From Streptomyces sp. CB02058 (GTDB lineage: Bacteria > Actinomycetota > Actinomycetes > Streptomycetales > Streptomycetaceae): a DNA stretch of 64,000 nucleotides. Location: contig NZ_LIPG01000002.1 in NCBI RefSeq assembly GCF_001905505.1, forward strand, positions 682,001 through 746,000, in the 5' to 3' direction. Made by a program: the position numbers and the translations under genes. Below are positions 53,483 through 62,649 of this stretch, piece by piece. The notes under the pieces are model-generated. The model did no database searches. It saw nothing but the letters and a program-made list of their open reading frames with translations, and was not told the origin of the DNA. Every line of letters begins with the position of its first letter. Within the stretch, counting starts at the first letter, position 1.

Positions 53483-56224
53483 TTACGCGTCGCCGCCGGC
53501 CGGGCCGGGACCCGCCGCGGCCACGTCCAGCAGCTCGTAGCGGTCCAGCGCGGTCTTCAGCGCCGAGCGGTCGATCCTGCCTTCCTTCGCCAGCTCGGTC
53601 AGCACCGCCAGCACGATCGACTGCGCGTCGATGTGGAAGAAGCGGCGCGCCGCGCCCCGGGTGTCGGCGAAGCCGAAGCCGTCCGCACCCAGCGACTGGT
53701 AGGCACCCGGCACCCAGCGCGAGATCTGGTCCGGCACGGAACGCATCCAGTCCGAGACCGCCACGAACGGGCCCTCGGAGCCGGACAGCTTCCGCGTCAC
53801 GTACGGGACCTGCTGCTCCTCCTCCGGGTGGAGCAGGTTGTGGCGCTCCACCTCCACGGCCTCACGGCGCAGCTCGTTCCAGGAGGTCGCCGACCAGACG
53901 TCCGCCTTCACGTTCCACTCGTCGGCCAGGATCTGCTGGGCCTCGACCGCCCACGGGACCGCCACGCCCGACGCCAGGATCTGGGCCGGGATCTGGCCCT
54001 TCTCGCCCGCGCGGTAGCGGTGGACACCCTTGAGGATGCCCTCGACGTCCACGTCGGCCGGCTCGGCCGGGTGCTGGATCGGCTCGTTGTAGACGGTGAG
54101 GTAGTAGAAGACGTCCTCGTTCTCGTCGGGGGCCCCGCCGTACATACGGCGCAGACCGTCCTTGACGATGTGCGCGATCTCGTAGCCGAACGCCGGGTCG
54201 TAGGAGACGCAGGCCGGGTTCGTCGAGGCGAGCAGCTGCGAGTGGCCGTCCGCGTGCTGGAGCCCCTCACCGGTCAGCGTCGTACGCCCGGCGGTCGCAC
54301 CCAGGACGAAACCGCGCGAGAGCTGGTCGGCCATCTGCCAGAACTGGTCACCGGTGCGCTGGAAACCGAACATCGAGTAGAAGACGTACACCGGGATCAG
54401 CGGCTCGCCGTGCGTGGCGTACGCCGAACCCGCGGCGATCAGCGAGGCCGTGCAGCCGGCCTCGGAGATGCCGTCGTGCAGCATCTGGCCCGTCGGCGAC
54501 TCCTTGTAAGCGAGCAGCAGCTCACGGTCCACCGACTCGTACTGCTGGCCGAGCGGGTTGTAGATCTTCGCACTCGGGAAGAACGCGTCCATACCGAAGG
54601 TGCGGTACTCATCGGGCGCGATCAGCACGAAACGCTTGCCGATCTCCTTGTCCCGCATGAGGTCCTTCAGCACGCGGACGAACGCCATGGTCGTGGCGAT
54701 CGACTGCTGACCCGAACCCTTCTTCGCGGTCGCGTACGCCTTCTCGTCCGGGAGGGGCAGCGGCTTCGCGCGCACCACACGGGTCGGGACGTAACCGCCC
54801 AGACCCTTGCGGCGGTCGTGCATGTACTGGATCTCTTCCGAGTCGCGGCCCGGGTGGTAGTACGGCGGGTTGCCGTCCTCCAGCTGCTTGTCCGCGATCG
54901 GGATGTGCAGACGGTCCCGGAAGCGCTTGAGGTCGTCGGCCGTGAGCTTCTTCATCTGGTGGGTCGCGTTGCGGCCCTCGAAGTTCGGGCCGAGTGTCCA
55001 GCCCTTGACCGTCTGCGCCAGGATGACCGTCGGCTGGCCCTTGTGGGCCTTGGCCGCCGCGTACGCCGCGTAGACCTTGCGGTGGTCGTGGCCGCCGCGC
55101 CCCAGGTGCAGGATCTGGTCGTCGGACATGTCCTTGACCATCTCGCGCAGCCGCGGGTCGTCACCGAAGAAGTGGTCGCGGATGTACGCGCCGGTCTCGG
55201 TGGCGTACGTCTGGAACTGGCCGTCCGGGGTGGTGTTCAGCTTGTTGACCAGGATGCCCGTGCGGTCCTGCGCGAGCAGCGGGTCCCAGGTGCGGTCCCA
55301 GACCAGCTTGATGACGTTCCAGCCGGCGCCCCGGAACTGGGACTCCAGCTCCTGGATGATCTTGCCGTTGCCCCGGACCGGGCCGTCCAGGCGCTGGAGG
55401 TTGCAGTTCACCACGAAGGTGAGGTTGTCCAGACCCTCACGGGCGGCGATCGAGAGCTGGCCGAGCGACTCCGGCTCGTCCATCTCGCCGTCACCGAGAT
55501 ACGCCCAGACGTGCGACTTGGAGGTGTCGGCGATGCCGCGCGCCTCCATGTAGCGGTTCATCCGCGCCTGGTAGATCGCGCCGAGCGGGCCGAGGCCCAT
55601 CGAGACGGTCGGGAACTCCCAGAAGTCGGGCATCGACCGCGGGTGCGGATAGCTGGACAGGGCGTGTCCGGCCTTCGACTTCTCCTGGCGGAAGCCGTCG
55701 AGCTGCGCCTCGCTGAGCCGGTCGAGCAGGAAGGCGCGGGCGTAGATGCCGGGGGACGCGTGTCCCTGGAAGAAGATCTGGTCGCCGCCCAGACCGTCGT
55801 CCTTGCCCCGGAAGAAGTGGTTGAAGCCCACGTCGTACAGCGAGGCGGAGGAGGCGAAGGTGGCGATGTGGCCGCCGACGCCGATCCCGGGGCGCTGGGC
55901 GCGGGAGACCATCACCGCGGCGTTCCACCGGGTCGCGTTGAGGACCTTGCGCTCGATCTCCTCGTCGCCGGGGAAGAACGGTTCGTCCTTCGTGGCGATC
56001 GTGTTCACGTAGTCGGTGCTGCGCATCTCCGGCACGGCGACGCGCTTCTCCCGCGCGCGCTCGATGAGCCGGAGCATCAGGTAGCGGGCCCGCTCACGGC
56101 CGCGCTCGTCGACGGCGGCGTCGAGGGAGTCGAGCCATTCCTGGGTCTCTTCAGGATCGAAGTCCGGGACCTGGCTCGGAAGGCCGCCAATGATGATCGG
56201 GTTGCGATCGGATCCGGAAGCCAC
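53483..56224 (-). CDS. aceE: Pyruvate dehydrogenase E1 component, homodimeric (AceE)
   Basis: A 913-residue thiamine diphosphate enzyme. The ThDP/Mg motif starts at residue 244 ([10 protein letters not shown], then [20 protein letters not shown]). [20 protein letters not shown] and the catalytic histidine regions [13 protein letters not shown] and [16 protein letters not shown] are present. It decarboxylates pyruvate and passes acetyl to the lipoyl E2 of the PDH/ODH supercomplex. E2 and E3 are not adjacent, as is normal in actinobacteria. GTG start has GAAGGA 5 nt upstream. Confidence 0.97.
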   Translation of the reverse strand: MASGSDRNPIIIGGLPSQVPDFDPEETQEWLDSLDAAVDERGRERARYLMLRLIERAREKRVAVPEMRSTDYVNTIATKDEPFFPGDEEIERKVLNATRWNAAVMVSRAQRPGIGVGGHIATFASSASLYDVGFNHFFRGKDDGLGGDQIFFQGHASPGIYARAFLLDRLSEAQLDGFRQEKSKAGHALSSYPHPRSMPDFWEFPTVSMGLGPLGAIYQARMNRYMEARGIADTSKSHVWAYLGDGEMDEPESLGQLSIAAREGLDNLTFVVNCNLQRLDGPVRGNGKIIQELESQFRGAGWNVIKLVWDRTWDPLLAQDRTGILVNKLNTTPDGQFQTYATETGAYIRDHFFGDDPRLREMVKDMSDDQILHLGRGGHDHRKVYAAYAAAKAHKGQPTVILAQTVKGWTLGPNFEGRNATHQMKKLTADDLKRFRDRLHIPIADKQLEDGNPPYYHPGRDSEEIQYMHDRRKGLGGYVPTRVVRAKPLPLPDEKAYATAKKGSGQQSIATTMAFVRVLKDLMRDKEIGKRFVLIAPDEYRTFGMDAFFPSAKIYNPLGQQYESVDRELLLAYKESPTGQMLHDGISEAGCTASLIAAGSAYATHGEPLIPVYVFYSMFGFQRTGDQFWQMADQLSRGFVLGATAGRTTLTGEGLQHADGHSQLLASTNPACVSYDPAFGYEIAHIVKDGLRRMYGGAPDENEDVFYYLTVYNEPIQHPAEPADVDVEGILKGVHRYRAGEKGQIPAQILASGVAVPWAVEAQQILADEWNVKADVWSATSWNELRREAVEVERHNLLHPEEEQQVPYVTRKLSGSEGPFVAVSDWMRSVPDQISRWVPGAYQSLGADGFGFADTRGAARRFFHIDAQSIVLAVLTELAKEGRIDRSALKTALDRYELLDVAAAGPGPAGGDA

Positions 56225-56705
56225 GCTGTTCCTTCGCTGTTCGGTGCTGCACTTCGGGGCCTGGTTGCGGGGAAACGTACCCCCGTGGTGGCCGCGTACG
56301 CCGCCACCATCGTGTACCGCGAGGACCTAAACGTCATCTCTACTGTGGGGTAACACAAGGTTCCCGGACGCCGTGTTTGGGCACGAGTGTCAGCAGCGTG
56401 CGGGCGCCCCTGCCCAAACCGCAACCATACGCCCAACCCGGCCAAGCGTTCCCAAAGCCCGTTCGAATCCGAATGGCGGAGCGAAACGGCATAAGCTGAG
56501 GAAGGACGTAAAGGGTCCGGACACCATTCCCGGCCCCGCAGGAGACATGCCGGAAGTTGCGGCGACGTGGCATGGAACGTCACCGTTTAGGCGGTCTCGG
56601 ACGCCGGGTACTTGCGCGATTCGCCGAGCCCGTGTGGACTACGGCCAATGCCCCGCGCACGCGCGTGGCTGAAGCATTTTCCGAAACATGATCAGGAGGC
56701 AACCC
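56225..56705. other. Long divergent intergenic region between aceE and DUF3052
   Basis: 481 bp with the promoters for both genes. On the minus strand TTACCC and TTAGGT (17-bp spacing, plus-strand 56328-56356) could be an aceE promoter. For the DUF3052 gene GGAGG lies 7 nt before its GTG. The region is less GC-rich than its neighbours. A GTTCGAATCC at 56459-56468 looks like a tRNA T-loop but no tRNA folds around it. Confidence 0.45.
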
Positions 56706-57143
56706 GTGAGCGCGACCGCGGACCACGCGGAGGAACGGACCAACACGGCCGCGAGGCTTGGGTTCGAACCCGGACAGGTGGTCCAGGAGATCGGCTACGA
56801 CGACGACGTCGAGCAGGAGCTCCGTGAGGGCATTGAGGCCACAATCGGCCAGGATCTCGTCGACGAGGACTACGACGACGTCGCTGACGTCGTCCTGCTG
56901 TGGTTCCGCGACGAGGACGGCGACCTTACGGACGCGCTGGTGGATGCCATTGGTCTGATCGAGGACGGCGGGGCGGTCTGGCTGCTGACGCCCAAGACCG
57001 GCCGAGACGGATACGTCGAGCCGAGCGACATCAACGAGGCTGCCCAGACAGCTGGTCTTGCCCAGACCAAGAGCATCAACGCGGGCAAGGACTGGACGGG
57101 CAGCCGTCTGGTCACCCCCAAGGGGGCCAAGGCCAAGCGCTGA
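56706..57143 (+). CDS. DUF3052 protein
   Basis: A 145-residue acidic protein. LGFEPGQVVQEIGYDDDVEQ, ELREGIEATIGQDLVDEDYD, DVADVVLLWFRDEDGDLTDA and GGAVWLLTPKTGRDGYVEPS followed by DINEAAQTAGL match DUF3052, a family conserved in actinobacteria next to aceE. Its function is not established. GTG 56706 with GGAGG 7 nt upstream is preferred to ATG 56688. Confidence 0.92.
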   Translation: MSATADHAEERTNTAARLGFEPGQVVQEIGYDDDVEQELREGIEATIGQDLVDEDYDDVADVVLLWFRDEDGDLTDALVDAIGLIEDGGAVWLLTPKTGRDGYVEPSDINEAAQTAGLAQTKSINAGKDWTGSRLVTPKGAKAKR

Positions 57144-57162
57144 GCTCTTCCGACACCACCGG

Positions 57163-57195
57163 GGCCCCCGGACAGCATCACGCCGTCCGGGGGCC
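57163..57195 (+). terminator. Terminator after the DUF3052 gene
   Basis: GGCCCCCGGAC (57163-57173) pairs with GTCCGGGGGCC (57185-57195), perfect 11-bp stem, 11-nt loop, followed by TT. Confidence 0.88.
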
Positions 57196-57312
57196 TTCGT
57201 ACGCGCCGGTGCGGACCTGCCCGGGCTCCCCGCGGAACGCTGCGTAGGGTGGGTGTCACCCGGACGGCCCAGGCCGGGGAAGTGGTGACGTTTGCGAAGG
57301 GACGCGTTTCAC

Positions 57313-57771
57313 ATGGCGATCGAGGTCGGCACGCAGGCTCCGGAATTCGAACTGAAGGACAACCACGGGCGGACCGTGAAGCTGTCCGACTTCCGCGGTG
57401 AGAAGAACGTGGTGCTGCTCTTCTACCCCTTCGCCTTCACCGGGGTCTGCACGGGCGAGCTCTGCGCGCTCCGCGACGAGCTGCCGCAGTTCGAGAACGA
57501 CGACACCCAGCTGCTCGCGGTGTCCAACGACTCCATCCACACCCTGCGCGTCTTCGCCGAGCAGGAGGGCCTGGAGTACCCGCTGCTGTCGGACTTCTGG
57601 CCGCACGGCGAGACCTCGCGGGCGTACGGCGTCTTCGACGAGGACAAGGGCTGCGCGGTGCGCGGCACGTTCATCATCGACAAGGACGGCGTGGTCCGCT
57701 GGACCGTCGTCAACGGGCTGCCGGACGCGCGTGACCTGAACGACTACGTCAAGGCGCTCGGCTCGCTCTGA
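57313..57771 (+). CDS. Peroxiredoxin (AhpE-like, with a second cysteine)
   Basis: A 152-residue thioredoxin-fold peroxidase. The peroxidatic Cys46 lies in [20 protein letters not shown]; Cys51 follows after four residues, the spacing of resolving cysteines in BCP/PrxQ. Mycobacterial AhpE lacks that second Cys, as far as I recall. It reduces peroxides in the cytosol. It sits between aceE/DUF3052 and the Ter genes, which fits a stress role. No clear RBS. Confidence 0.93.
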   Translation: MAIEVGTQAPEFELKDNHGRTVKLSDFRGEKNVVLLFYPFAFTGVCTGELCALRDELPQFENDDTQLLAVSNDSIHTLRVFAEQEGLEYPLLSDFWPHGETSRAYGVFDEDKGCAVRGTFIIDKDGVVRWTVVNGLPDARDLNDYVKALGSL

Positions 57772-57846
57772 CGGGCCTCCCGGAGCCGGTGAACCCCTGA
57801 TTCCGGGGGTCGGCGGCCTCCGGATCCGGGGATCACCCCGCGGTTG

Positions 57847-57871
57847 CCTGCCAAAAGCCTGTTTTGGCAGG
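57847..57871 (+). promoter_or_regulatory. Perfect 10-bp inverted repeat upstream of terD
   Basis: CCTGCCAAAA (57847-57856) and TTTTGGCAGG (57862-57871) flank a 5-bp centre. A -10-like TAGGAT lies at 57883-57888, so the repeat covers the -35 region. It is AT-rich at the centre, unlike a Streptomyces terminator, and best fits an operator, though a terminator for the peroxiredoxin gene is possible. Confidence 0.65.
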
Positions 57872-57964
57872 GAACCGGTCACTAGGATCCAATCGTTGAT
57901 CCGATGCCAACGCACGACGGGGGCGACTGGTGTCTGCCGGCCCTCTCAAACTTTTGGAGGACTC

Positions 57965-58540
57965 GTGGGAGTCAGCCTCAGCAAGGGCGGCAACGTCTCG
58001 CTGACCAAGGCCGCGCCGAACCTCACCGCGGTCATCGTCGGTCTGGGCTGGGATGCCCGGACGACCACCGGCGGAGACTTCGACCTCGACGCCAGCGCTC
58101 TGCTGACGAACGCCGAGGGCAAGGTCGCCAGCGACGGGAATTTCGTCTTCTTCAACAACCTCAAGAGCCCCGACGGCTCGGTCGAGCACACCGGTGACAA
58201 CCTCACCGGTGAGGGCGAGGGCGACGACGAGGTCATCAACGTCAACCTGGCCGGCGTCCCGGCCGACGTCGACAAGATCGTCTTCCCGGTCTCGATCTAC
58301 GAGGCCGAGAGCCGCCAGCAGAGCTTCGGCCAGGTCCGCAACGCGTACATCCGCGTGGTCAACCAGGCGGACAACAGCGAGCTCGCGCGCTACGACCTCA
58401 GCGAGGACGCGTCCACGGAGACCGCCATGGTCTTCGGCGAGCTCTACCGCAACGGCGCGGAGTGGAAGTTCCGTGCCATCGGCCAGGGGTATGCCTCGGG
58501 TCTGCGCGGCATCGCGCAGGACTTCGGCGTCAACGTCTGA
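57965..58540 (+). CDS. terD: TerD family stress protein 1
   Basis: A 191-residue TerD domain protein. It begins [20 protein letters not shown], with calcium-binding loop [14 protein letters not shown] and [20 protein letters not shown], then [17 protein letters not shown] and [13 protein letters not shown]-like ending [20 protein letters not shown]. TerD proteins bind calcium and act at the membrane with TerC-type partners in tellurite, phage and envelope stress. GGAGG lies 5 nt before the GTG. About 75% of residues match the next paralogue. Confidence 0.96.
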   Translation: MGVSLSKGGNVSLTKAAPNLTAVIVGLGWDARTTTGGDFDLDASALLTNAEGKVASDGNFVFFNNLKSPDGSVEHTGDNLTGEGEGDDEVINVNLAGVPADVDKIVFPVSIYEAESRQQSFGQVRNAYIRVVNQADNSELARYDLSEDASTETAMVFGELYRNGAEWKFRAIGQGYASGLRGIAQDFGVNV

Positions 58541-58578
58541 GCCGGTCCGGGGGGACCTCCGGACACAGCAAGCTCCAT

Positions 58579-58615
58579 CGCGTCCGGCGCCGCACCCTGT
58601 GCGGCGCCGGACGCG
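58579..58615 (+). terminator. Hairpin between the two terD genes
   Basis: CGCGTCCGGCGCCGCA (58579-58594) pairs perfectly with TGCGGCGCCGGACGCG (58600-58615), 16 bp, 5-nt loop. It should end or attenuate transcription, so the second terD may have its own promoter. Confidence 0.88.
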
Positions 58616-58690
58616 CTCGGCAGAGCGCCCCGCGTCCGGAAGGCGCCGTGCCACCAGAAAGACCGTCCATCGACTCGGGGAGGACACACC

Positions 58691-59266
58691 ATGGGCGTCA
58701 CGCTCGCCAAGGGAGGCAATGTCTCCCTCTCCAAGGCCGCACCCAATCTCACTCAGGTGCTGGTCGGGCTCGGCTGGGACGCACGATCCACGACGGGAGC
58801 CGACTTCGACCTCGACGCCAGCGCACTGCTGTGCCAGTCGGGCCGGGTCCTCGGCGACGAGTGGTTCGTGTTCTACAACAACCTCACCAGCCCCGACGGT
58901 TCCGTCGAGCACACCGGTGACAACCTCACGGGTGAGGGCGACGGCGACGACGAGTCCGTCATCGTGAATCTCACCCAGGTCCCGGCTCACTGCGACAAGA
59001 TTCTTTTCCCTGTCTCGATCCATGAAGCCGACAATCGTGGGCAGACATTCGGTCAGGTCAGCAATGCCTTCATCCGGGTGGTGAACCAGGCGGACGGACA
59101 GGAGCTCGCGCGCTACGACCTCAGCGAGGACGCCTCCACGGAGACGGCGATGATCTTCGGTGAGCTGTACCGCTATGGCGGGGAGTGGAAATTCCGTGCA
59201 GTCGGACAGGGGTACGCGTCAGGGCTCCGAGGCATCGCTCTAGACTTCGGGGTCAACGTTTCGTAA
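58691..59266 (+). CDS. terD: TerD family stress protein 2
   Basis: A 191-residue paralogue of the preceding protein, likely a tandem duplicate: [60 protein letters not shown] and [20 protein letters not shown]. It has a Cys in the calcium-loop region that copy 1 lacks. GGGGAGG lies before the ATG. It is followed by the DUF475 gene after 71 bp. Confidence 0.96.
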   Translation: MGVTLAKGGNVSLSKAAPNLTQVLVGLGWDARSTTGADFDLDASALLCQSGRVLGDEWFVFYNNLTSPDGSVEHTGDNLTGEGDGDDESVIVNLTQVPAHCDKILFPVSIHEADNRGQTFGQVSNAFIRVVNQADGQELARYDLSEDASTETAMIFGELYRYGGEWKFRAVGQGYASGLRGIALDFGVNVS

Positions 59267-59337
59267 AGCCGCGCACGGCGCGGGGGAGCCCCGTACACAA
59301 CCGGGGGAGACCCGTTACATACATGATGGGGTAGCCA

Positions 59338-60474
59338 GTGCTTCTGAAAACCTTCGGCTGGTCGTTCGCGGTCACCGCGATCGGCCTGGTCGCAGCGGTG
59401 TTCTACGGGGGGTGGCAGGCATTCGGCATCGTCGCGATCCTGTCGATCCTCGAGATCTCGCTGTCCTTCGACAACGCGGTGATCAACGCCGGGATCCTGA
59501 AGAAGATGAATGCCTTCTGGCAGAAGATCTTCCTCACCATCGGTGTGCTCATCGCCGTCTTCGGTATGCGGCTGGTCTTCCCCGTCGTGATCGTGGCCGT
59601 CAGCGCGCAACTGGGTCCGATCGAGGCAATCGACCTCTCGTTCAACGACCCTGACAGGTACAAGGAACTCGTGACGGACGCCCATCCGTCGATCGCCGCC
59701 TTCGGTGGCATGTTCCTGCTCATGATCTTCCTGGACTTCATTTTCGAGGACCGGGACATCCAGTGGCTGCGCTGGATCGAGCGCCCGCTCGCCAAGCTCG
59801 GCAAGGTCGACATGCTGTCGGTCTGCGTCGCCCTGATCGTCCTGCTGGTCTCGGCCATGACCTTCGCGACCCACGCCCACCAGCACGGCGGCGGACACGC
59901 CGACAAGGCGTCGACCGTCATGCTCTCCGGCATCGCGGGTCTGATCACCTACCTCGTGGTCGGCGGTCTCTCCGGATTCTTCGAGAACAAGCTCGAAGAG
60001 GAGGAGGAGCGCGAGCAGGAGGCCGAGGAAGAGGCCAAGAAGGCCGGCAAGCCGGTCTCCGGGGTGCTCCTCGCGGGCAAGGCCGCGTTCTTCATGTTCC
60101 TCTACCTCGAGGTCCTCGACGCGTCCTTCTCCTTCGACGGTGTCATCGGCGCCTTCGCCATCACCAACGAGATCGTGCTGATGGCCCTCGGCCTCGGTAT
60201 CGGCGCCATGTACGTCCGTTCGCTCACCGTGTACCTGGTCCGCCAGGGCACCCTGGACGACTACGTCTACCTGGAGCACGGCGCGCACTACGCGATCGGC
60301 GCCCTCGCGGTCATCCTCCTCGTCACCATCCAGTACGAGATCAACGAGCTCATCACCGGTTCCGTCGGGGTCATCCTCATCGGCTGGTCCTTCTGGTCCT
60401 CGGTGCGCCGCAACAAGGCCATCGAGGCCGCCGGCGGCTCCGATTCCAAGGCGGAAGTCTCCTCCGGGGTGTGA
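59338..60474 (+). CDS. DUF475/TerC-like integral membrane protein
   Basis: A 378-residue protein with about nine helices. Acidic motifs LEISLSFDNAVINAGILKKM (about 40-60) and YLEVLDASFSFDGVIGAFAI (about 255-275) are a repeated E..DNA/D pattern seen in TerC-superfamily metal transporters. A charged loop LEEEEEREQEAEEEAKKAG lies in the middle and a His-rich THAHQHGGGHADK in one loop. TerC-type proteins may export manganese or couple with TerD at the membrane. Position right after two terD genes supports this. Confidence 0.9.
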   Translation: MLLKTFGWSFAVTAIGLVAAVFYGGWQAFGIVAILSILEISLSFDNAVINAGILKKMNAFWQKIFLTIGVLIAVFGMRLVFPVVIVAVSAQLGPIEAIDLSFNDPDRYKELVTDAHPSIAAFGGMFLLMIFLDFIFEDRDIQWLRWIERPLAKLGKVDMLSVCVALIVLLVSAMTFATHAHQHGGGHADKASTVMLSGIAGLITYLVVGGLSGFFENKLEEEEEREQEAEEEAKKAGKPVSGVLLAGKAAFFMFLYLEVLDASFSFDGVIGAFAITNEIVLMALGLGIGAMYVRSLTVYLVRQGTLDDYVYLEHGAHYAIGALAVILLVTIQYEINELITGSVGVILIGWSFWSSVRRNKAIEAAGGSDSKAEVSSGV

Positions 60475-60502
60475 CCCGGTAGGGATTGAGGAACGCTCTC
60501 TC

Positions 60503-60567
60503 TGCGGGGCGGCCCACAGCGGCGGTTCTCCGGGAACACCCGGACCCGGCCCGGTGGCCGCCCCGCA
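60503..60567 (+). terminator. Long-loop hairpin after the DUF475 gene
   Basis: TGCGGGGCGGCC (60503-60514) pairs with GGCCGCCCCGCA (60556-60567). The 41-nt loop holds a smaller stem (CCGGG / CCCGG). It probably ends the terD-DUF475 transcript. Confidence 0.75.
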
Positions 60568-60647
60568 GTGACGTGCGGGGCGTGTGCGGCGTGTGAGCCG
60601 TGCACGTGGGGTCGGGCGGTACTACCGGGACACATGTGGGGGTTGGG

Positions 60648-61382
60648 ATGGCCTTCTGGGACGGCCTGTTCGCGGGACGGGCGGCACAGTTCGAGTCGGG
60701 TAACTCCGCGACGAACTCCATCGTGCTCTCCCGGCGCAACGCGACGGTCTCGCTCACCAAGCAGGGCGCGCTGTCCGGCAATCTGCGCGTCAACCTGTCG
60801 TGGCGGATGCGTACGTCGGACATCGGGGGCAGGTCGCGGCAGAGCGGCCGACTGCTGCGCCCGCTGAAGCTCTTCCAGCCCGACGTCGTCCAGGCCCACA
60901 CCCAGGGCATGGTCAACGTCGACCTGGACCTGGGCTGCATGTACGAGCTGAAGGACGGCACCAAGGGCGTCGTACAGCCGCTGGGCAACCTCATCGGCGA
61001 TCTGAACAGCGCGCCCTACATCAGGCTCAGCGGGGACGACCGCTTCGGTGCGCCGTCCGGCGAGACCGTCTATGTGAACCTCGACAAGCGCGACGAGATC
61101 AAGCGTCTGCTCTTCTTCGTCTACATCTACGACCAGACCCCGGCCTTCGACCGTACGCACGCCAAGGTGACGCTCTATCCGGGCAACGGCCCGCGCATCG
61201 AGATCGAGCTGGACGAGCGCGCCCCGCAGGCACGCTCCTGCGCGGTGTTCACCGTGGACAACACCAAGGGCGAGCTCGTCGTGCGCCGCGAGGTGAAATT
61301 CGTGTACGGCTTCCAGTCGGAGCTGGACCGGATGTACGGCTTCGGCATGCAGTGGGGACGCGGCTACAAGACGCGGGCCTGA
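60648..61382 (+). CDS. TerD-like fold protein, divergent member
   Basis: A 244-residue protein. After [20 protein letters not shown] comes [20 protein letters not shown] and [13 protein letters not shown], then [20 protein letters not shown] and [20 protein letters not shown], the TerD-like beta-sandwich seen in Ter-system proteins of the tellurium/bacteriophage group. The canonical DFDLDAS loop is VDLDLGC. The calcium site seems partly retained (Asp residues). GGGGTTGGG precedes ATG 60648; a GTG at 60636 would add four residues. It ends 33 bp before the end of the convergent TerD-like gene. Confidence 0.8.
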   Translation: MAFWDGLFAGRAAQFESGNSATNSIVLSRRNATVSLTKQGALSGNLRVNLSWRMRTSDIGGRSRQSGRLLRPLKLFQPDVVQAHTQGMVNVDLDLGCMYELKDGTKGVVQPLGNLIGDLNSAPYIRLSGDDRFGAPSGETVYVNLDKRDEIKRLLFFVYIYDQTPAFDRTHAKVTLYPGNGPRIEIELDERAPQARSCAVFTVDNTKGELVVRREVKFVYGFQSELDRMYGFGMQWGRGYKTRA

Positions 61383-61415
61383 GTGCCTGCCATGAAGGGC
61401 CGCCGTAGCGCCGGT

Positions 61416-62315
61416 TCAGGACCGGAGGAACTGCGGGCCCTGCGGGGGGAGCACGAAATTCGGGTCGGCGGCGTGCGCCGCCGCCGCTGCGGGCTGGGGA
61501 TAGCCGTAGGCGGGCCGGGCCGCCGCCGAGGGCTGCGGGTAGCCGTAGGCGGGCTGAGGGGCCCCGGTGGGCTGCTGCGGGTAGCCGTAGGCCGGCTGGG
61601 GCGCCACGGACGGCTGCGGGTAGCCGTACGAGGGCTGCTGGTGCTGGATCGTGGCTTGGCTGTCGGGCGCGGTCTGCGGGGCGTGCGCCTGGGTGGCATC
61701 GGGAGCGGGCGGGAAGGACGCCTGAGCGTCGGGCGCGGGCTCGGCCGGGGGGCCGGGCTCGGAAGCCGCCTCCGCCTCGTCCACCGAGATCCCGAAGGCG
61801 GTGGCCAGCCCGATGAGGCCCGTCGGGTAGCCCTGGCCCACCGCGCGGAACTTCCAGCCGTCGCCCCGCCGGTACAGCTCGCCGCAGATGACCGCGGTCT
61901 CCTCGCCGGTCTCCGCCCTCACGTCGAAGACCGCGAGCGGCTCACCGTCGGCCGACGCCGCGTCGTACAGCGATATGCGCAGATCACGCACCTGCTCGAA
62001 CGGCGCCTCGTCGCAGGAAGCGGCGATGACCACCTGGTCCACGGACGGGTCGAGCGCGGAGAGATCCGCCTCGATCGTGTCCGTGAGGCCCTCGGGCGCA
62101 CTGCGCTTGGGAAGCCGCCGCACGAGACCCGAGGGATGGCGCGGCTGGTTGTAGAAGACGAAGTCCTCGTCGGAACGCACCCGTCCGGAGGAACCGAGCA
62201 GCAGGGCGGAGGCGTCCACATCCGGGACCCCGGCGCCCGGGGTCCAGCGCAGCACGGCCCGTACGGCCATGGCGTCGAGAGGGACGTTCGAGCCCTTCAG
62301 CATCGCGTGCGTCAT
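61416..62315 (-). CDS. TerD family protein with a YGYPQP repeat tail
   Basis: A 299-residue protein. The TerD domain fills residues 1-190 ([60 protein letters not shown]). The tail is Pro/Gln/Ala-rich with four YGYPQ units and ends [13 protein letters not shown]. Such low-complexity tails may be flexible or self-associating. ATG 62315 is chosen; ATG 62324 would add three residues (MTA). The frame continues upstream through the 57-bp repeats as a 19-residue periodic sequence, which I consider non-coding. Confidence 0.88.
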   Translation of the reverse strand: MTHAMLKGSNVPLDAMAVRAVLRWTPGAGVPDVDASALLLGSSGRVRSDEDFVFYNQPRHPSGLVRRLPKRSAPEGLTDTIEADLSALDPSVDQVVIAASCDEAPFEQVRDLRISLYDAASADGEPLAVFDVRAETGEETAVICGELYRRGDGWKFRAVGQGYPTGLIGLATAFGISVDEAEAASEPGPPAEPAPDAQASFPPAPDATQAHAPQTAPDSQATIQHQQPSYGYPQPSVAPQPAYGYPQQPTGAPQPAYGYPQPSAAARPAYGYPQPAAAAAHAADPNFVLPPQGPQFLRS

Positions 62316-62649
62316 GGCGGTCATCCTGCCTGCTGGTGGGGCGCGCGGACAACGCGGGGGTGCGAACCAGTAGGCCAGGACGTGTTCGCGCGGGGCACGC
62401 AGGCGCGCCGCGAGGGCTGTGAGATACCCGACGTACCTCACAGCCCGCAGGGCACGCAGCGGCGCCGCGAGGGCTGTGAGATACCCGACGTACCTCACAG
62501 CCCGCAGGGCACGCAGCGGCGCCGCGAGGGCTGTGAGATACGTCGGGGTTACCCGAAGTTCATACGGGTGGGGAACCTCCGACACCTGTCCGAACGTACT
62601 ATTACCGGCCACACGTTGTCCGGTCTATCAGGCAGTACGGGGGAATCAC
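62316..62649. other. Divergent region between TerD-like and CitE-like genes
   Basis: 334 bp. It contains the tandem palindromic array (62404-62541) and, after it, the promoter and RBS of the lyase gene. No tRNA or small ORF with an RBS was seen. Confidence 0.7.
62404..62541. repeat. 57-bp tandem repeat with internal palindromes
   Basis: GGGCTGTGAGATAC begins at 62414, 62471 and 62528, a strict 57-bp period. Two full units carry an inverted repeat GGGCTGTGAG / CTCACAGCCC (62414-62446, 62471-62503); the third keeps the left arm only and then diverges. Copies 1 and 2 are nearly identical across the unit. Each unit would fold as a hairpin on either strand. Confidence 0.92.

Noticed and set aside
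56449-56475. tRNA-like T-loop GTTCGAATCC upstream of aceE
   Set aside because: The flanking bases do not form a T stem, and no acceptor, D or anticodon arms fit around it on either strand.
62404-62541. CRISPR-like array
   Set aside because: Units are contiguous with no unique spacers, copies are 57 bp, and no cas genes are present; this is a tandem repeat.
62316-62612. N-terminal extension of the TerD-like protein through the repeats
   Set aside because: The extension is a 19-residue periodic sequence created by the DNA repeat, and the TerD domain begins exactly at the 62315 start.
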